A stretch of DNA of 64,000 nucleotides from Nocardioides piscis. GTDB lineage: Bacteria; Actinomycetota; Actinomycetes; Propionibacteriales; Nocardioidaceae. This document shows, in pieces, positions 20,155 through 28,383 of the stretch. The stretch covers positions 2,542,001 through 2,606,000 of the forward strand of contig NZ_CP049866.1 of NCBI RefSeq assembly GCF_011300215.1, given 5' to 3'. The notes below the pieces were generated by a model. That model did not search any database. It worked only from the letters and a program-made list of their open reading frames with translations, and was not told the DNA's origin. Numbering within the stretch: the stretch's first letter is position 1; the number at the start of each line of letters is the position of its first letter. The translations under genes and the position numbers were made by a program.

Positions 20155-20957
20155 ACGAGCTGGCGACGACCCACCCCTGGCAGGGCCGGGACCTCGGCGA
20201 ACGCACCGTGGCCTACGACGAGCGCGACGCGATCCTCTACGCCCTCGCCGTCGGAGCGCCGGCCGGCCGTCTCGACCTCGTGTTCGAGGAGCGGCTCCGG
20301 GTGCTCCCGACGTTCGCCCTCACCCTGGCCCAGTGGGCACCCGACGCCCTGGGATCTGCTGGTGCCTTCGACCCGGGCACGGCCGTCCACGGGTCGCAAC
20401 GGCTCGACGTCCGGGCGCCGATGCCGCGATCCGGCAAGGTCTCCATGGCCGCGCGCGTCGACCGTGTCTGGGACAAGGGCTCGGCCGCGGTCTTCGACGT
20501 CGTGGTCGAGAGCGACTTCTTCGAAGCCACGTGGGCGATCTTCGCGCCGGGGTGCGGCGGGTTCGGCGGGGAGCGTGGCCCGGCGGCCCCGGCGGTTCCC
20601 GAGACCGCACCCACCACCACGCTCACGGTCCCCACCGGTGCCAACCAGGCTGCGCTCTACCGGTTGCTCGGCGACCGTCACCACATGCACGTCGACCCGG
20701 CCGCAGCGCGCGCAGCCGGCCAGCCCCGACCCTTCCTGCACGGCCTGTGCAGCCTGGCGGCCGTCACCCTCGCGCTCGCCGACGAGGTCGCCGCCCACCC
20801 CGCTGACCTGACCCACCTGGAGGGCCGGTTCGCCGCCCCCGTGTTCCCCGGTGACGACCTCGCCGCGGACGTCTGGACCGAGGATCGCGGTGCCCGCTTC
20901 GAGGTCGACGCCGGCGGACGCCCCGCCATCCGCGGCGGCCACGTCACCTTCGGCTGA
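20151..20957 (+). CDS. MaoC-like double hot-dog protein
   Basis: A 268-residue homologue of the Hsd4B-type hydratase two genes upstream, sharing the RVWDKG segment and a C-terminal hot-dog. The hydratase-2 signature reads YRLLGDRHHMHVDP. Asp and His of the catalytic pair remain, but the usual Asn-Pro-Leu is His-His-Met. It may hydrate a different enoyl-CoA or have lost activity. ATG overlaps the previous stop. Confidence 0.7.
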   Translation: MNELATTHPWQGRDLGERTVAYDERDAILYALAVGAPAGRLDLVFEERLRVLPTFALTLAQWAPDALGSAGAFDPGTAVHGSQRLDVRAPMPRSGKVSMAARVDRVWDKGSAAVFDVVVESDFFEATWAIFAPGCGGFGGERGPAAPAVPETAPTTTLTVPTGANQAALYRLLGDRHHMHVDPAAARAAGQPRPFLHGLCSLAAVTLALADEVAAHPADLTHLEGRFAAPVFPGDDLAADVWTEDRGARFEVDAGGRPAIRGGHVTFG

Positions 20958-20985
20958 CCGCCACCACCGAGAGGACCTCCCACCC

Positions 20986-22683
20986 ATGCCCGACTCCCTG
21001 ACCTTCGCCGAGGTGCTGCGCGACCGCGCGGGTGACGACCGGCGGGCCCTGCTGTTCGAGGACCGGTCGTGGACCTGGGACGAGGTGGTGCGCGAGAGTG
21101 CCACCCGCGCCGCCGCCCTGAGTGCCCTCGTCCCGAAGCCCGACGGGCGGCAGGTGCACGTGGGCGTGCTGCTGGAGAACGTGCCCGACTTCGTGTTCTG
21201 GATCGGCGCCGGCGCCCTCGCCGGGGCGGTCGTCGTCGGCATCAACTCCAGTCGCAGCGGCCCCGAGATCGCGCAGGACGTCCGGCACGCCGACGTCGAC
21301 CTCGTCGTCACCGAGTCCCGCCTCGCCCACCTGCTGGAGGGCACCGGCCACGGCGTCCCGGCCGGCCGGGTGCTCGAGATCGACCACGCGTCGTACGCCG
21401 ACCTGCTCGCGCCGCACCGTGACGCACCCCTGCCCGACGACCTGCCCGCACCCGACGACATCGCCCTGCTGCTCTTCAGCTCCGGGTCCACCGGGGCTCC
21501 CAAGGCGGTGATCGTCGGCCAGGGACGCCTCGGACGGCTCAGTGACGCGCTGGTCGCGCGCACCAGGATGCGCCCGGACTCGGTGGCCTATCTGTGCATG
21601 CCGCTCTTCCACGGCAACGCGGTGATGCTCAACCTCGCCACCGCGATGCGGGTCGGCGCGACCGTGGCCCTGACCCGCAAGTTCTCCGCGAGCGGCTTCG
21701 CCCCGGACGTGCACCGCTACGGCGTCACCTTCGTCAACTACGTCGGTCGAGCGTTGTCCTACGTCCTGAGCCGCCCCGAGGACCCGCGCGACCGCGACGG
21801 GACGCTCGAGCTGGCCTTCGGCACCGAGGCGTCCGAGGCCGATGTCGCCCGTTTCTCGGAGCGGTTCGGCTGCGAGGTGGTCGAGGGCTACGGCCTCAGC
21901 GAGGGCGTCTTCCGGATCGGCCGCACACCTGACACGCCTTCCGGCTCGCTGGGCCTGCCGGCCGGCGATGTCGACGTGCGGATCCTGTCGGAAGCCACGG
22001 GTCTGGAGTGTCCGCGCGCCGACTTCGACGCATCCGGCCGCCTCGTCGACCAGGCCGCCGTCGGCCAGATCGTCGCGGTGGGGGCGGCGTCGAGCTTCGA
22101 GGGCTACTACAAGAACCCCGACGCGATGGCAGACAGGATCCGTGGCGACGACTTCTGGTCAGGCGACCTCGGTTATCGCGACGCGGCCGGCTTCTTCTAC
22201 TTCGCCGGCAGGTCGTCCGACTGGCTGCGCGTCGACTCCGAGAACTTCGCAGCCGCCCCTGTCGAGCGGGTGCTGCAACGGTTCCCCGGCATCCTGGCCG
22301 CGCCGGTCTATGCGGTGCCGGACCCCCGCACGGGCGACCAGGTCATGTGTGCGGTGGAGCTGGCGCCGGGCAGCGCCTTCGACGCGGACGCGTTCGGCGA
22401 CTTCCTCGCCAGCCAGCCGGACATGGGGGCGAAGTGGTGGCCGCGCTTCGTGCGGGTCACCGCGCAGGTGCCGCTGACCGGAAGCAACAAGATCGACAAG
22501 GCCCCGCTGCGTGCCGAGGCCTGGCAGACGCACGAGCCCGTCCACGTCCGGGTCGGCCGAACGGCGCGCTACCGCCTGCTCGACGACGAGTCCCGGGCAG
22601 CCCTGGACGCGGAGTTCGCCGTCCATGGGCGCACCGCGCTGCTGCCGGCCGTCAGGGTGCCGGACGCAGCGGTGCGTAGTTGA
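20986..22683 (+). CDS. acyl-CoA synthetase (FadD17/FadD19-like)
   Basis: AMP-forming CoA ligase of 565 residues. The phosphate loop SSGSTGAPK is at about 165-173, the GYGLSEG motif contributes the AMP-site residue, and a C-terminal NKIDK supplies the catalytic Lys. The closest type is the steroid side-chain ligases near mycobacterial FadD17/FadD19. It would activate the carboxylated side chain to its CoA ester. It is last in the thiolase operon. Its 3' end overlaps the convergent fadD-like gene by 32 bases. Confidence 0.8.
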   Translation: MPDSLTFAEVLRDRAGDDRRALLFEDRSWTWDEVVRESATRAAALSALVPKPDGRQVHVGVLLENVPDFVFWIGAGALAGAVVVGINSSRSGPEIAQDVRHADVDLVVTESRLAHLLEGTGHGVPAGRVLEIDHASYADLLAPHRDAPLPDDLPAPDDIALLLFSSGSTGAPKAVIVGQGRLGRLSDALVARTRMRPDSVAYLCMPLFHGNAVMLNLATAMRVGATVALTRKFSASGFAPDVHRYGVTFVNYVGRALSYVLSRPEDPRDRDGTLELAFGTEASEADVARFSERFGCEVVEGYGLSEGVFRIGRTPDTPSGSLGLPAGDVDVRILSEATGLECPRADFDASGRLVDQAAVGQIVAVGAASSFEGYYKNPDAMADRIRGDDFWSGDLGYRDAAGFFYFAGRSSDWLRVDSENFAAAPVERVLQRFPGILAAPVYAVPDPRTGDQVMCAVELAPGSAFDADAFGDFLASQPDMGAKWWPRFVRVTAQVPLTGSNKIDKAPLRAEAWQTHEPVHVRVGRTARYRLLDDESRAALDAEFAVHGRTALLPAVRVPDAAVRS

Positions 22684-24289
22684 GGGAGGAGCCCTCGCGG
22701 GCGAGCACGGTCCGGCCCGCGTGCGGGTGGACAGCCGTGTCCACGGCCCGCTTCACGATCTTGTTGCTCGGGGTGCGGGGGAGGGCGTCGACGACCTTGA
22801 CCCACCGCGGCGCCCACTTGGTGCCGAGGTCTGGCTGCGCGGCGAGGAAGTCGCCGAAGGAGCCCGGCTCGAGGTCGCGACCGTCCACCAGCTCGACGAC
22901 GGCAAGCACCTGGTCGCCGGCCGTGTCGTCGGGCACCGCCACGACCGCGACCCCGGCGAAGGCGGGGAAGCGCATGAGCAGCCGCTCGATGGGGGCGGTC
23001 GCGATGTTCTCGCCGTCGACACGCAGCCAGTCGCCGGTGCGGCCGGCGAAGTAGAAGAAGCCCTCGGCGTCGCGATAGGCGAGGTCGCCGGACCAGACCC
23101 AGCCGTGCCGCAGCCGTGCGGCGTCCGCCTCCGGGTTGTCCCAGTAGCCCTCGAAGAGAGCGGCGCCGGTCTTGTTGACGATCTCGCCGGTGGCTTCCTC
23201 GGCGTTGAGCAGCCGGCCGTCCGCGTCGAACCGTGCCGGCGGGCACTCCTCGAGCGTCTCCGGGTCGACGACGACGGTGCCCTCGGGCGCCCGCCCGAGC
23301 GACCCGGTCGGGGTGTCGGGTGTGCGCAGGATGCGGATCTCACCCTCGCTGGAGCCGAACGAGTCGATGACGGTGCACCCGAAGCGACGAGCGAACTCCG
23401 CGATGTCGCGCTCCGCGGCCTCGTTGCCGAAGGCGATCCGCAGGGGGTTGTCGGCGTCGTCCGGGCGCTCGGGCGTGGCCAGGATGAAGTTGAGCGGCTT
23501 GCCGACGTAGTTGAAGAAGGTGACGCCATGGCGCCGGACGTCGGGCAGCCAGGCGGAGGCCGAGAACCGGGACCGCAGGACGATCGTGCCGCCCGTGCAC
23601 ACTGCCGGCGCGATGCCGGCCATGATCGCGTTGGAGTGGAACATCGGCATCACGACATAGAACGTGTCGTCGGCGGTGAGCCCGCGCCGCTCGACCTGCT
23701 GCTCGGCGATCCGGCCCATCCGTCGCTGGGTGCAGATGACGGCCTTGGGTGCCGAGGTGGTGCCGCTGGTGAAGATCAGGGACAGCACCGCGGCCGGGTC
23801 GACCGGCTCCGCGGGCAGGGGAGCGGGATGGGTGCGGGCCAGCCTCTCAGCGTATGCCGACGTGTCGACGTGCAGCACGCGGTGCTCGGGCACGTCGTGC
23901 TCGACCCCGGCGAGCACGTCGACCAGGGAGTCGTCGAGGACGAGCATCCGACAGCCGGTGAAGGTGATGTCGCGAGCGAGCTCGGCCCCGCGGCGCGTGG
24001 GGTTGATGCCCACGACAGCGGCACCGCACACGGCGGCGCCCAGCCACCAGAAGAGGTGCTCGGCGCTGTTGGCCAGGCCCAGGCCGACGTGGCGCGGGCC
24101 CTGCGCGGGTCCGTCGCCCAGCCCGTCACCCAGCCCGTCACCCAGCTCGGCCTCGATGATCGCGGCACGACGGCTGGCCTCGGTGACCACCTCACGCCAG
24201 GTCCAGCAGCGCTCCTCGAACCACAGGGCCGCGTGCTCGTCGTCTGCTCGCGCGGCGATCAGGGCGGCAAAGGTCGTCTCGTCGCTCAC
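22652..24289 (-). CDS. acyl-CoA synthetase, steroid side-chain type
   Basis: AMP-forming ligase of 545 residues from a GTG with AAGGA eight bases upstream. ATG at 24298 is the alternative. The phosphate loop TSGTTSAPK and the YRDAEGFFYFAGRTGDWLRVDGEN hinge stretch are present, and the C-terminal NKIVK holds the catalytic Lys. A short in-frame repeat of Leu-Gly-Asp-Gly lies near residue 50. It is homologous to the ligase at 20986, which lies tail to tail with it. It is the last gene of the seven-gene kshA operon. Confidence 0.8.
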   Translation of the reverse strand: MSDETTFAALIAARADDEHAALWFEERCWTWREVVTEASRRAAIIEAELGDGLGDGLGDGPAQGPRHVGLGLANSAEHLFWWLGAAVCGAAVVGINPTRRGAELARDITFTGCRMLVLDDSLVDVLAGVEHDVPEHRVLHVDTSAYAERLARTHPAPLPAEPVDPAAVLSLIFTSGTTSAPKAVICTQRRMGRIAEQQVERRGLTADDTFYVVMPMFHSNAIMAGIAPAVCTGGTIVLRSRFSASAWLPDVRRHGVTFFNYVGKPLNFILATPERPDDADNPLRIAFGNEAAERDIAEFARRFGCTVIDSFGSSEGEIRILRTPDTPTGSLGRAPEGTVVVDPETLEECPPARFDADGRLLNAEEATGEIVNKTGAALFEGYWDNPEADAARLRHGWVWSGDLAYRDAEGFFYFAGRTGDWLRVDGENIATAPIERLLMRFPAFAGVAVVAVPDDTAGDQVLAVVELVDGRDLEPGSFGDFLAAQPDLGTKWAPRWVKVVDALPRTPSNKIVKRAVDTAVHPHAGRTVLAREGSSLNYAPLRPAP

Positions 24290-24309
24290 GGGACCCATCC
24301 TTGTCGGTG

Positions 24310-24720
24310 TCACGCCGGTCGGAGCACGGCCATGTCGCCGAGCGAGATCCGGATGTCGAAGCGACGGCGCGCGATGCGCCAGCCGGTCGGTGTGCGGAGC
24401 CAGTGGTCGTCGTAGTCGCCGAGGCACTCGAAGAACGAGCCCGCCATCGGTCCGGCGCCGACGTGGTGGACGCGCCCGTAGGTCCGGCTCTGAGCCTGGT
24501 CCCCGTCGACCCGGACTCGGTGGTTGCCGAGCAGGTGCTGGGTCGGCCCGACACCGCCGAGGTGCTCCTGCATCCGGGCCACGACGGCCGCCGGGCCGCG
24601 GGCGCCGTACGCCACGACGTCGTCGGTCAGCAGCGAGGCGATCGTGTCCCAGTCGCGGCCGTCGGTGGCGCTCGCGAAGCCTCCGAGCAGCTCGACGATG
24701 AGGGTGCGGTCGTCGGTCAT
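24310..24720 (-). CDS. SnoaL/NTF2-like protein
   Basis: A 136-residue cone-shaped NTF2-fold protein (MTDDRTLIVELLGGFASATDGRDWD). The fold is used by ketosteroid isomerases, SnoaL cyclases and bile-acid 7-alpha-dehydratases. The conserved N-terminal helix, the GRDWDTIASLLTDDV segment and the C-terminal GWRIARRRFD strand are visible. It has no obvious ketosteroid-isomerase Tyr/Asp pair. It sits in the kshA operon between an SDR (overlapping by four bases) and a CoA ligase, so a steroid substrate is likely but the reaction is not shown. Confidence 0.7.
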   Translation of the reverse strand: MTDDRTLIVELLGGFASATDGRDWDTIASLLTDDVVAYGARGPAAVVARMQEHLGGVGPTQHLLGNHRVRVDGDQAQSRTYGRVHHVGAGPMAGSFFECLGDYDDHWLRTPTGWRIARRRFDIRISLGDMAVLRPA

Positions 24721-25484
24721 GGCAGCTCAGGCTGCCAGGCGACGCCGTTGATGTGGGCGCCGCCGTCGACGAAGAGCGTGTTCCCTGTGAGATAGCGGCA
24801 GTCGTCGGAGGCGAGGAAGACGGCGACGGGGGCGATGTCGTCGAGCGGGTCTCCGAGCCTGCCCATCGGGTTGCCGCGGTCGGCCTGCTCCTCGAGCTCG
24901 GGGTGCTCGCCGACCACCCGCCGGAAGGCGGCGCTCTTGGCGCCGGGGCAGACGGCGTTGACGACGACACCGGTCGGCGCCCACTCGCGGGCCGCCGTGC
25001 GGGTGAGCGTGCGCAGCGCTTCCTTGGCGGCGTTGTATTCGAGCGTCCCGACGTGCGCGTTGACGCCGTTGAGGCTGCACATGTTGATCACCCGACCCCA
25101 GCCGCGCTGCAGCATGTGAGGGAAGGCGGCCTGCATCGCCCACAGCGGTCCCCGGAAGCCGACGGCGAGGGCGTTGTCGACCATCTCGTCGGTCTTGTGC
25201 TCGACCCGGCCGATGTTGCCGGCACCCCAGGCGTTGTTGACCAGGATGTCCACGGATCCCCAGGTCTCGACCGCGACGCGGACCATCGCCTCGACCTGGT
25301 CGCGCTTGCCGACGTCGGTGCGGACGAACGTCCCGCCGATCTCGGTCGCGACCGCCCGGCCGGCGTCCTCCGAGAGCTCTGCGACGACCACCTTGGCGCC
25401 CTCCGCGGCGAAGGCGCGCGCAACCGCGGCGCCGATGCCGTCACCGGCGCCCGTGACGACGGCGACCTTCCCGGCCAGCCTCAC
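24717..25484 (-). CDS. SDR-family oxidoreductase
   Basis: Classical SDR of 255 residues. GAGDGIG binds the cofactor, NNAW replaces NNAG, and the triad Ser and YNAAK are present, with a C-terminal TGNTLFVDGGAH typical of this family. Start is GTG at 25484, overlapping the stop of the SnoaL-like gene upstream. As part of the kshA operon it is a candidate hydroxysteroid dehydrogenase. Which hydroxyl it acts on cannot be told. Confidence 0.78.
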   Translation of the reverse strand: MRLAGKVAVVTGAGDGIGAAVARAFAAEGAKVVVAELSEDAGRAVATEIGGTFVRTDVGKRDQVEAMVRVAVETWGSVDILVNNAWGAGNIGRVEHKTDEMVDNALAVGFRGPLWAMQAAFPHMLQRGWGRVINMCSLNGVNAHVGTLEYNAAKEALRTLTRTAAREWAPTGVVVNAVCPGAKSAAFRRVVGEHPELEEQADRGNPMGRLGDPLDDIAPVAVFLASDDCRYLTGNTLFVDGGAHINGVAWQPELP

Positions 25485-25966
25485 GGCCGCTGTCCGCGAG
25501 CGCCACTGGCGAGGAGAGCGGGAGACTCGTCGCGACCGTCCAGGATCCGGTTGGTGCGGATCGTCGCGCGCCAGCCGGCGGCGGTGCGCCGCAGCTGCCA
25601 GTGGTTGGCCGTGGCGCGGCGGACGACGAACCCGGCTTCGGTGTGCACGACCATCAGCGAGTGGCACACGGCGACTGCCTCGTCGCCGTCGACGGTGATG
25701 CGGGGTGGGCCGACCACGTGGGCGCAGCCGCCGCGGATCCAGGCCTGGTGGGCCGACGACTCGACCATCTTGGCGATCGACTCGATGCCCTCGAGATAGA
25801 CCTCGTCGACGTCATAGACGCCGTCGTCGGTCCACAGTGCGGCGACCTCCTGAGCAGCCCCGGCGTCGACCAGCGGGCCGTAGGCCGCGATCAGCCGGGC
25901 GATGTCGCGCTCGTCCTCGAGCACCTGCAGGCGCGCCTCGAGTGCGGACAGGCGCTCGTCGCTCAT
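25481..25966 (-). CDS. SnoaL-like protein, possible steroid dehydratase
   Basis: NTF2-fold protein of 161 residues. Tyr29, Asp34 and His83 fall at nearly the same positions and spacing as active-site residues described for the bile-acid 7-alpha-dehydratase BaiE (about 166 residues). The fourth residue, the Asp near 106, is absent. It sits between two SDR genes in the kshA operon, with four-base overlaps on both sides. A dehydratase for a ring hydroxyl is an attractive inference, but generic SnoaL_4 proteins share the Tyr/Asp/His pattern. Confidence 0.7.
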   Translation of the reverse strand: MSDERLSALEARLQVLEDERDIARLIAAYGPLVDAGAAQEVAALWTDDGVYDVDEVYLEGIESIAKMVESSAHQAWIRGGCAHVVGPPRITVDGDEAVAVCHSLMVVHTEAGFVVRRATANHWQLRRTAAGWRATIRTNRILDGRDESPALLASGARGQRP

Positions 25967-26769
25967 GCCGACTGCTCCGAGGCAGGCGGCAGGATCCGGC
26001 GGGACGCCTCGTGGGCCCCGAGCACCAGGCGCGAACGGTCGGTGCCGCTGCGCTTCTCGACCGCGCGCTCGTTGCCGGCAGCGACCTGCACGGGACCGTC
26101 CCGGAGGGCGGCGAGCGCCTGTCGGGCCACGTCGTCGGGCTCGGAGACGTGGAGGCCGGGGATGTCGAAGTTGAGCCCGGCCCGGGCCATGGCAGGCGTC
26201 CTGGTGACACCCAGGACGAACTCGACGACGTCGACGTCGTGCTCGCGCATCTCCAGCCAGAGCCCCTCGGCGAAGACCCGGCAGAACGCCTTGACGGCCG
26301 AATAGATGCTGATCTGGGCCTGGCCCATGAAGCCCGCCAGCGACCCCACGAGCAGGATGCCACCGCGGCGGCGCTCCCGCATGGGGGCGCCGAAGTGGTG
26401 CACCAGCGCGAGCTGGGCATGGATGTTGAGGTCGATCACCCGCTGGAACCCGTCGAGGTCGCCGGTGACGAACTCGTGCCCATAGGTGTTGGCGCCGGCG
26501 TTGAAGACGAGCAGGCCCACCTCGAGGTCGTCGGTGACCTCCCGGACCTGCTTCAGGGCGTCCGGCTCGGTCAGGTCGACGGCGAGCGTGCGTACGTCGA
26601 CGCCGTGCCCCCGAGCAGCCGCGGCCGTCTCCTCGAGCGGGCCCGCCTTGCGGGCCAAGAGCACGAGGTTGAAGCCCGCCTCCGCGAGCTGGTGGGCGAA
26701 GGACGCGCCGACGCCCTCGGAGCCACCCGCGACGACGGCCCAGGGGCCGTACTTCTGCAGGTCGGTCAT
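25963..26769 (-). CDS. SDR-family oxidoreductase (DltE-like)
   Basis: SDR of 268 residues of the DltE/YqjQ type. AGGSEGVG is the cofactor loop, NAGAN follows the fourth strand, and YSAVKAF carries the catalytic Tyr and Lys. It is coupled to its neighbours by ATGA overlaps in the kshA operon. It is probably a steroid or acyl-chain ketoreductase/dehydrogenase, and its substrate is unknown. Confidence 0.78.
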   Translation of the reverse strand: MTDLQKYGPWAVVAGGSEGVGASFAHQLAEAGFNLVLLARKAGPLEETAAAARGHGVDVRTLAVDLTEPDALKQVREVTDDLEVGLLVFNAGANTYGHEFVTGDLDGFQRVIDLNIHAQLALVHHFGAPMRERRRGGILLVGSLAGFMGQAQISIYSAVKAFCRVFAEGLWLEMREHDVDVVEFVLGVTRTPAMARAGLNFDIPGLHVSEPDDVARQALAALRDGPVQVAAGNERAVEKRSGTDRSRLVLGAHEASRRILPPASEQSA

Positions 26770-27089
26770 GTGCGTGCCACCTCGTCCTGGTCGTGTGCCT
26801 CCGGGTTGACCGGCAGCGGGTCGCTGTCCTGGATGCCGAGCTCCCCGCGGACGGCGGCGGCGCTGATCGCCTGGCGCAGGGCCTGGCACCCGCTGAACGT
26901 CGCTCCGTTGGGGCCGGGGCGGGGTGAGGCAGCCCGGCGCTCGAGACAGGCCTCGACCGCGTCGGCGTGCCACTGGATGCTGGTCTGCTCCCAGCTGCTC
27001 TTGCGGACCTCGACCCGGGCTCCGCAGGTGTCGCAGCCCACGGTCTGCATGGGCCCGTCGGCCAGGCGGTTGTCGGGGCGAACGGTCAT
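26766..27089 (-). CDS. hypothetical protein with CxxC motif, kshA-linked
   Basis: Unrecognised small protein of 107 residues. It has CDTCG at 19-23, two further Cys near 48 and 68, and a Trp/His-containing middle. This could bind zinc or a small Fe-S centre, but no ferredoxin pattern is present. It overlaps kshA and the DltE-like SDR by four bases each, so it is translated with them. A carrier or accessory role for the Rieske oxygenase is a guess from position only. Confidence 0.6.
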   Translation of the reverse strand: MTVRPDNRLADGPMQTVGCDTCGARVEVRKSSWEQTSIQWHADAVEACLERRAASPRPGPNGATFSGCQALRQAISAAAVRGELGIQDSDPLPVNPEAHDQDEVART

Positions 27090-28249
27090 CGGGCCGTCTG
27101 TCCCTCGGCCGCCGCAGCCCGGCGGGCCAGGTTGTCCTCGACCTCACGACGCCAGGCCTCGTTGGGCCTGGTGGTGTCGATCTCGAACTCGAACGGCTCG
27201 ACCATCTCGGGAGTGACGTCGGCGACGTCGACATAGAACTGCTCGTACCAGCGACGCAGCTGGTAGACCGGCCCGTCCTCCTCGCAGAGCAGGGGGTTGT
27301 CGATGCGTGCCTTGCTCTTCCAGATCGCGACGTCCTGCTCGAAGCCGAGCCTGATGAAGTCGCCCATCTTGCGGGCCATCGCCTCGGCCTCGGCGTCGTC
27401 GAGACCGGGCATCTTCTTGACGATGACTCCGTACTGCAGGACGAAGGAGTTGGCGTCGATGGGGTAGTGGCAGTTGATGAGCACGCTGGGGATGTCGGTG
27501 TCCTCGTAGTGGTAGACGAGGTCGTCGATCATGAACGACGGGCCGTGGTAGGACGCCACCGAGGAGTTGCCCTTGACCGCGGGCGCCCCGGAGTCGTCGC
27601 GCTGCGGCCGGACGTCCTCGCGCCCGACACCGTTCATGAACTGCGTCGCGACGTGCCCCTCGAAGACGTTCTTGAAGTAGGTCGGGAACGAGTAGTGCAC
27701 ATAGAAGAAGTGCGCCATGTCGACGATGTTGTCCACGATCTCGCGGCAGTTGGCGCCCTCGATCGTCAGCGAGTACCAGACCCAGTCGGTGTAGCCGGGG
27801 TCGCCGTAGCCCTCGATCCGCGGGATCGTCACGTCCTCGGGCGGGGGGTTGCCCTCGGGGTCGTTCCAGACGAACAGGAGGCCGTCCTGGACCATGGTCG
27901 GCCACGCCGCGGTCCGCGCCCGCAGGGGCACCCGCCGTGCATAGGGGATCTGCTTGCAGCGACCGTCGCCGCCCCAGCGCCAGTCGTGGAACGGGCACGC
28001 GATCTCGTTGCCCTTGACCGTGCCCTGGGACAGGTCGCCTCCCATGTGCCGGCAGTAGGCATCGAGCACGTTGACCTGGCCGTCGGCGCCGGCGAAGACC
28101 ACGAGCTTCTGCCCGAAGGCCACCACCTGGTGGGGCTTGCCGTCGCGGAAGTCCTTCTCGAGGCCGAGGCAGTGCCAACCGCGGGCGAACCGGGTGGGGG
28201 CCGCCGTCGCCTCGATCTGGCGAACCTCGTCTTCGTGGGCCACGCTCAT
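27086..28249 (-). CDS. kshA: 3-ketosteroid 9-alpha-hydroxylase, oxygenase subunit KshA
   Basis: Rieske non-heme iron oxygenase of 387 residues that introduces the 9-alpha hydroxyl opening ring B. The Rieske ligands are Cys66, His68, Cys85 and His88, and the mononuclear iron site is Asp177, His180 and His185 in NIVDMAHFFYVH. These positions are each one lower than in mycobacterial KshA. GGAGG lies five bases before the ATG. It heads a seven-gene operon (KshA, CxxC protein, SDR, SnoaL, SDR, SnoaL, CoA ligase). The reductase KshB is not in the window. Confidence 0.92.
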   Translation of the reverse strand: MSVAHEDEVRQIEATAAPTRFARGWHCLGLEKDFRDGKPHQVVAFGQKLVVFAGADGQVNVLDAYCRHMGGDLSQGTVKGNEIACPFHDWRWGGDGRCKQIPYARRVPLRARTAAWPTMVQDGLLFVWNDPEGNPPPEDVTIPRIEGYGDPGYTDWVWYSLTIEGANCREIVDNIVDMAHFFYVHYSFPTYFKNVFEGHVATQFMNGVGREDVRPQRDDSGAPAVKGNSSVASYHGPSFMIDDLVYHYEDTDIPSVLINCHYPIDANSFVLQYGVIVKKMPGLDDAEAEAMARKMGDFIRLGFEQDVAIWKSKARIDNPLLCEEDGPVYQLRRWYEQFYVDVADVTPEMVEPFEFEIDTTRPNEAWRREVEDNLARRAAAAEGQTAR

Positions 28250-28326
28250 GTCGTCCTCCGTAGTGGTGTGCCTGACCGTCCTTCCTCGTGAGTGTCGTCT
28301 CGTCCACGGCCCGCGAGCAGCCGTGG

Positions 28327-28341
28327 TCCCACTGACCGGAA
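28327..28341. promoter_or_regulatory. regulon operator between kshA and hsaA
   Basis: TCCCACTGACCGGAA. Its centre (28334) is exactly 38 bases from CATCCT (28372-28377), which lies six bases before the hsaA ATG. On the other strand it is 38 bases from GACACT (28296-28291), a possible kshA -10. One site may serve both promoters. Confidence 0.6.
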
Positions 28342-28383
28342 GCACCAGAGGAGGGGGTGCGACGAGGGACGCATCCTCCTGAC

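Noticed and set aside
22511..24415. Long open frame (634 codons) on the plus strand opposite the minus-strand CoA ligase
   Set aside because: It is a GC-codon-bias shadow: the minus strand has full ligase homology, and this frame has no domain or ribosome site.
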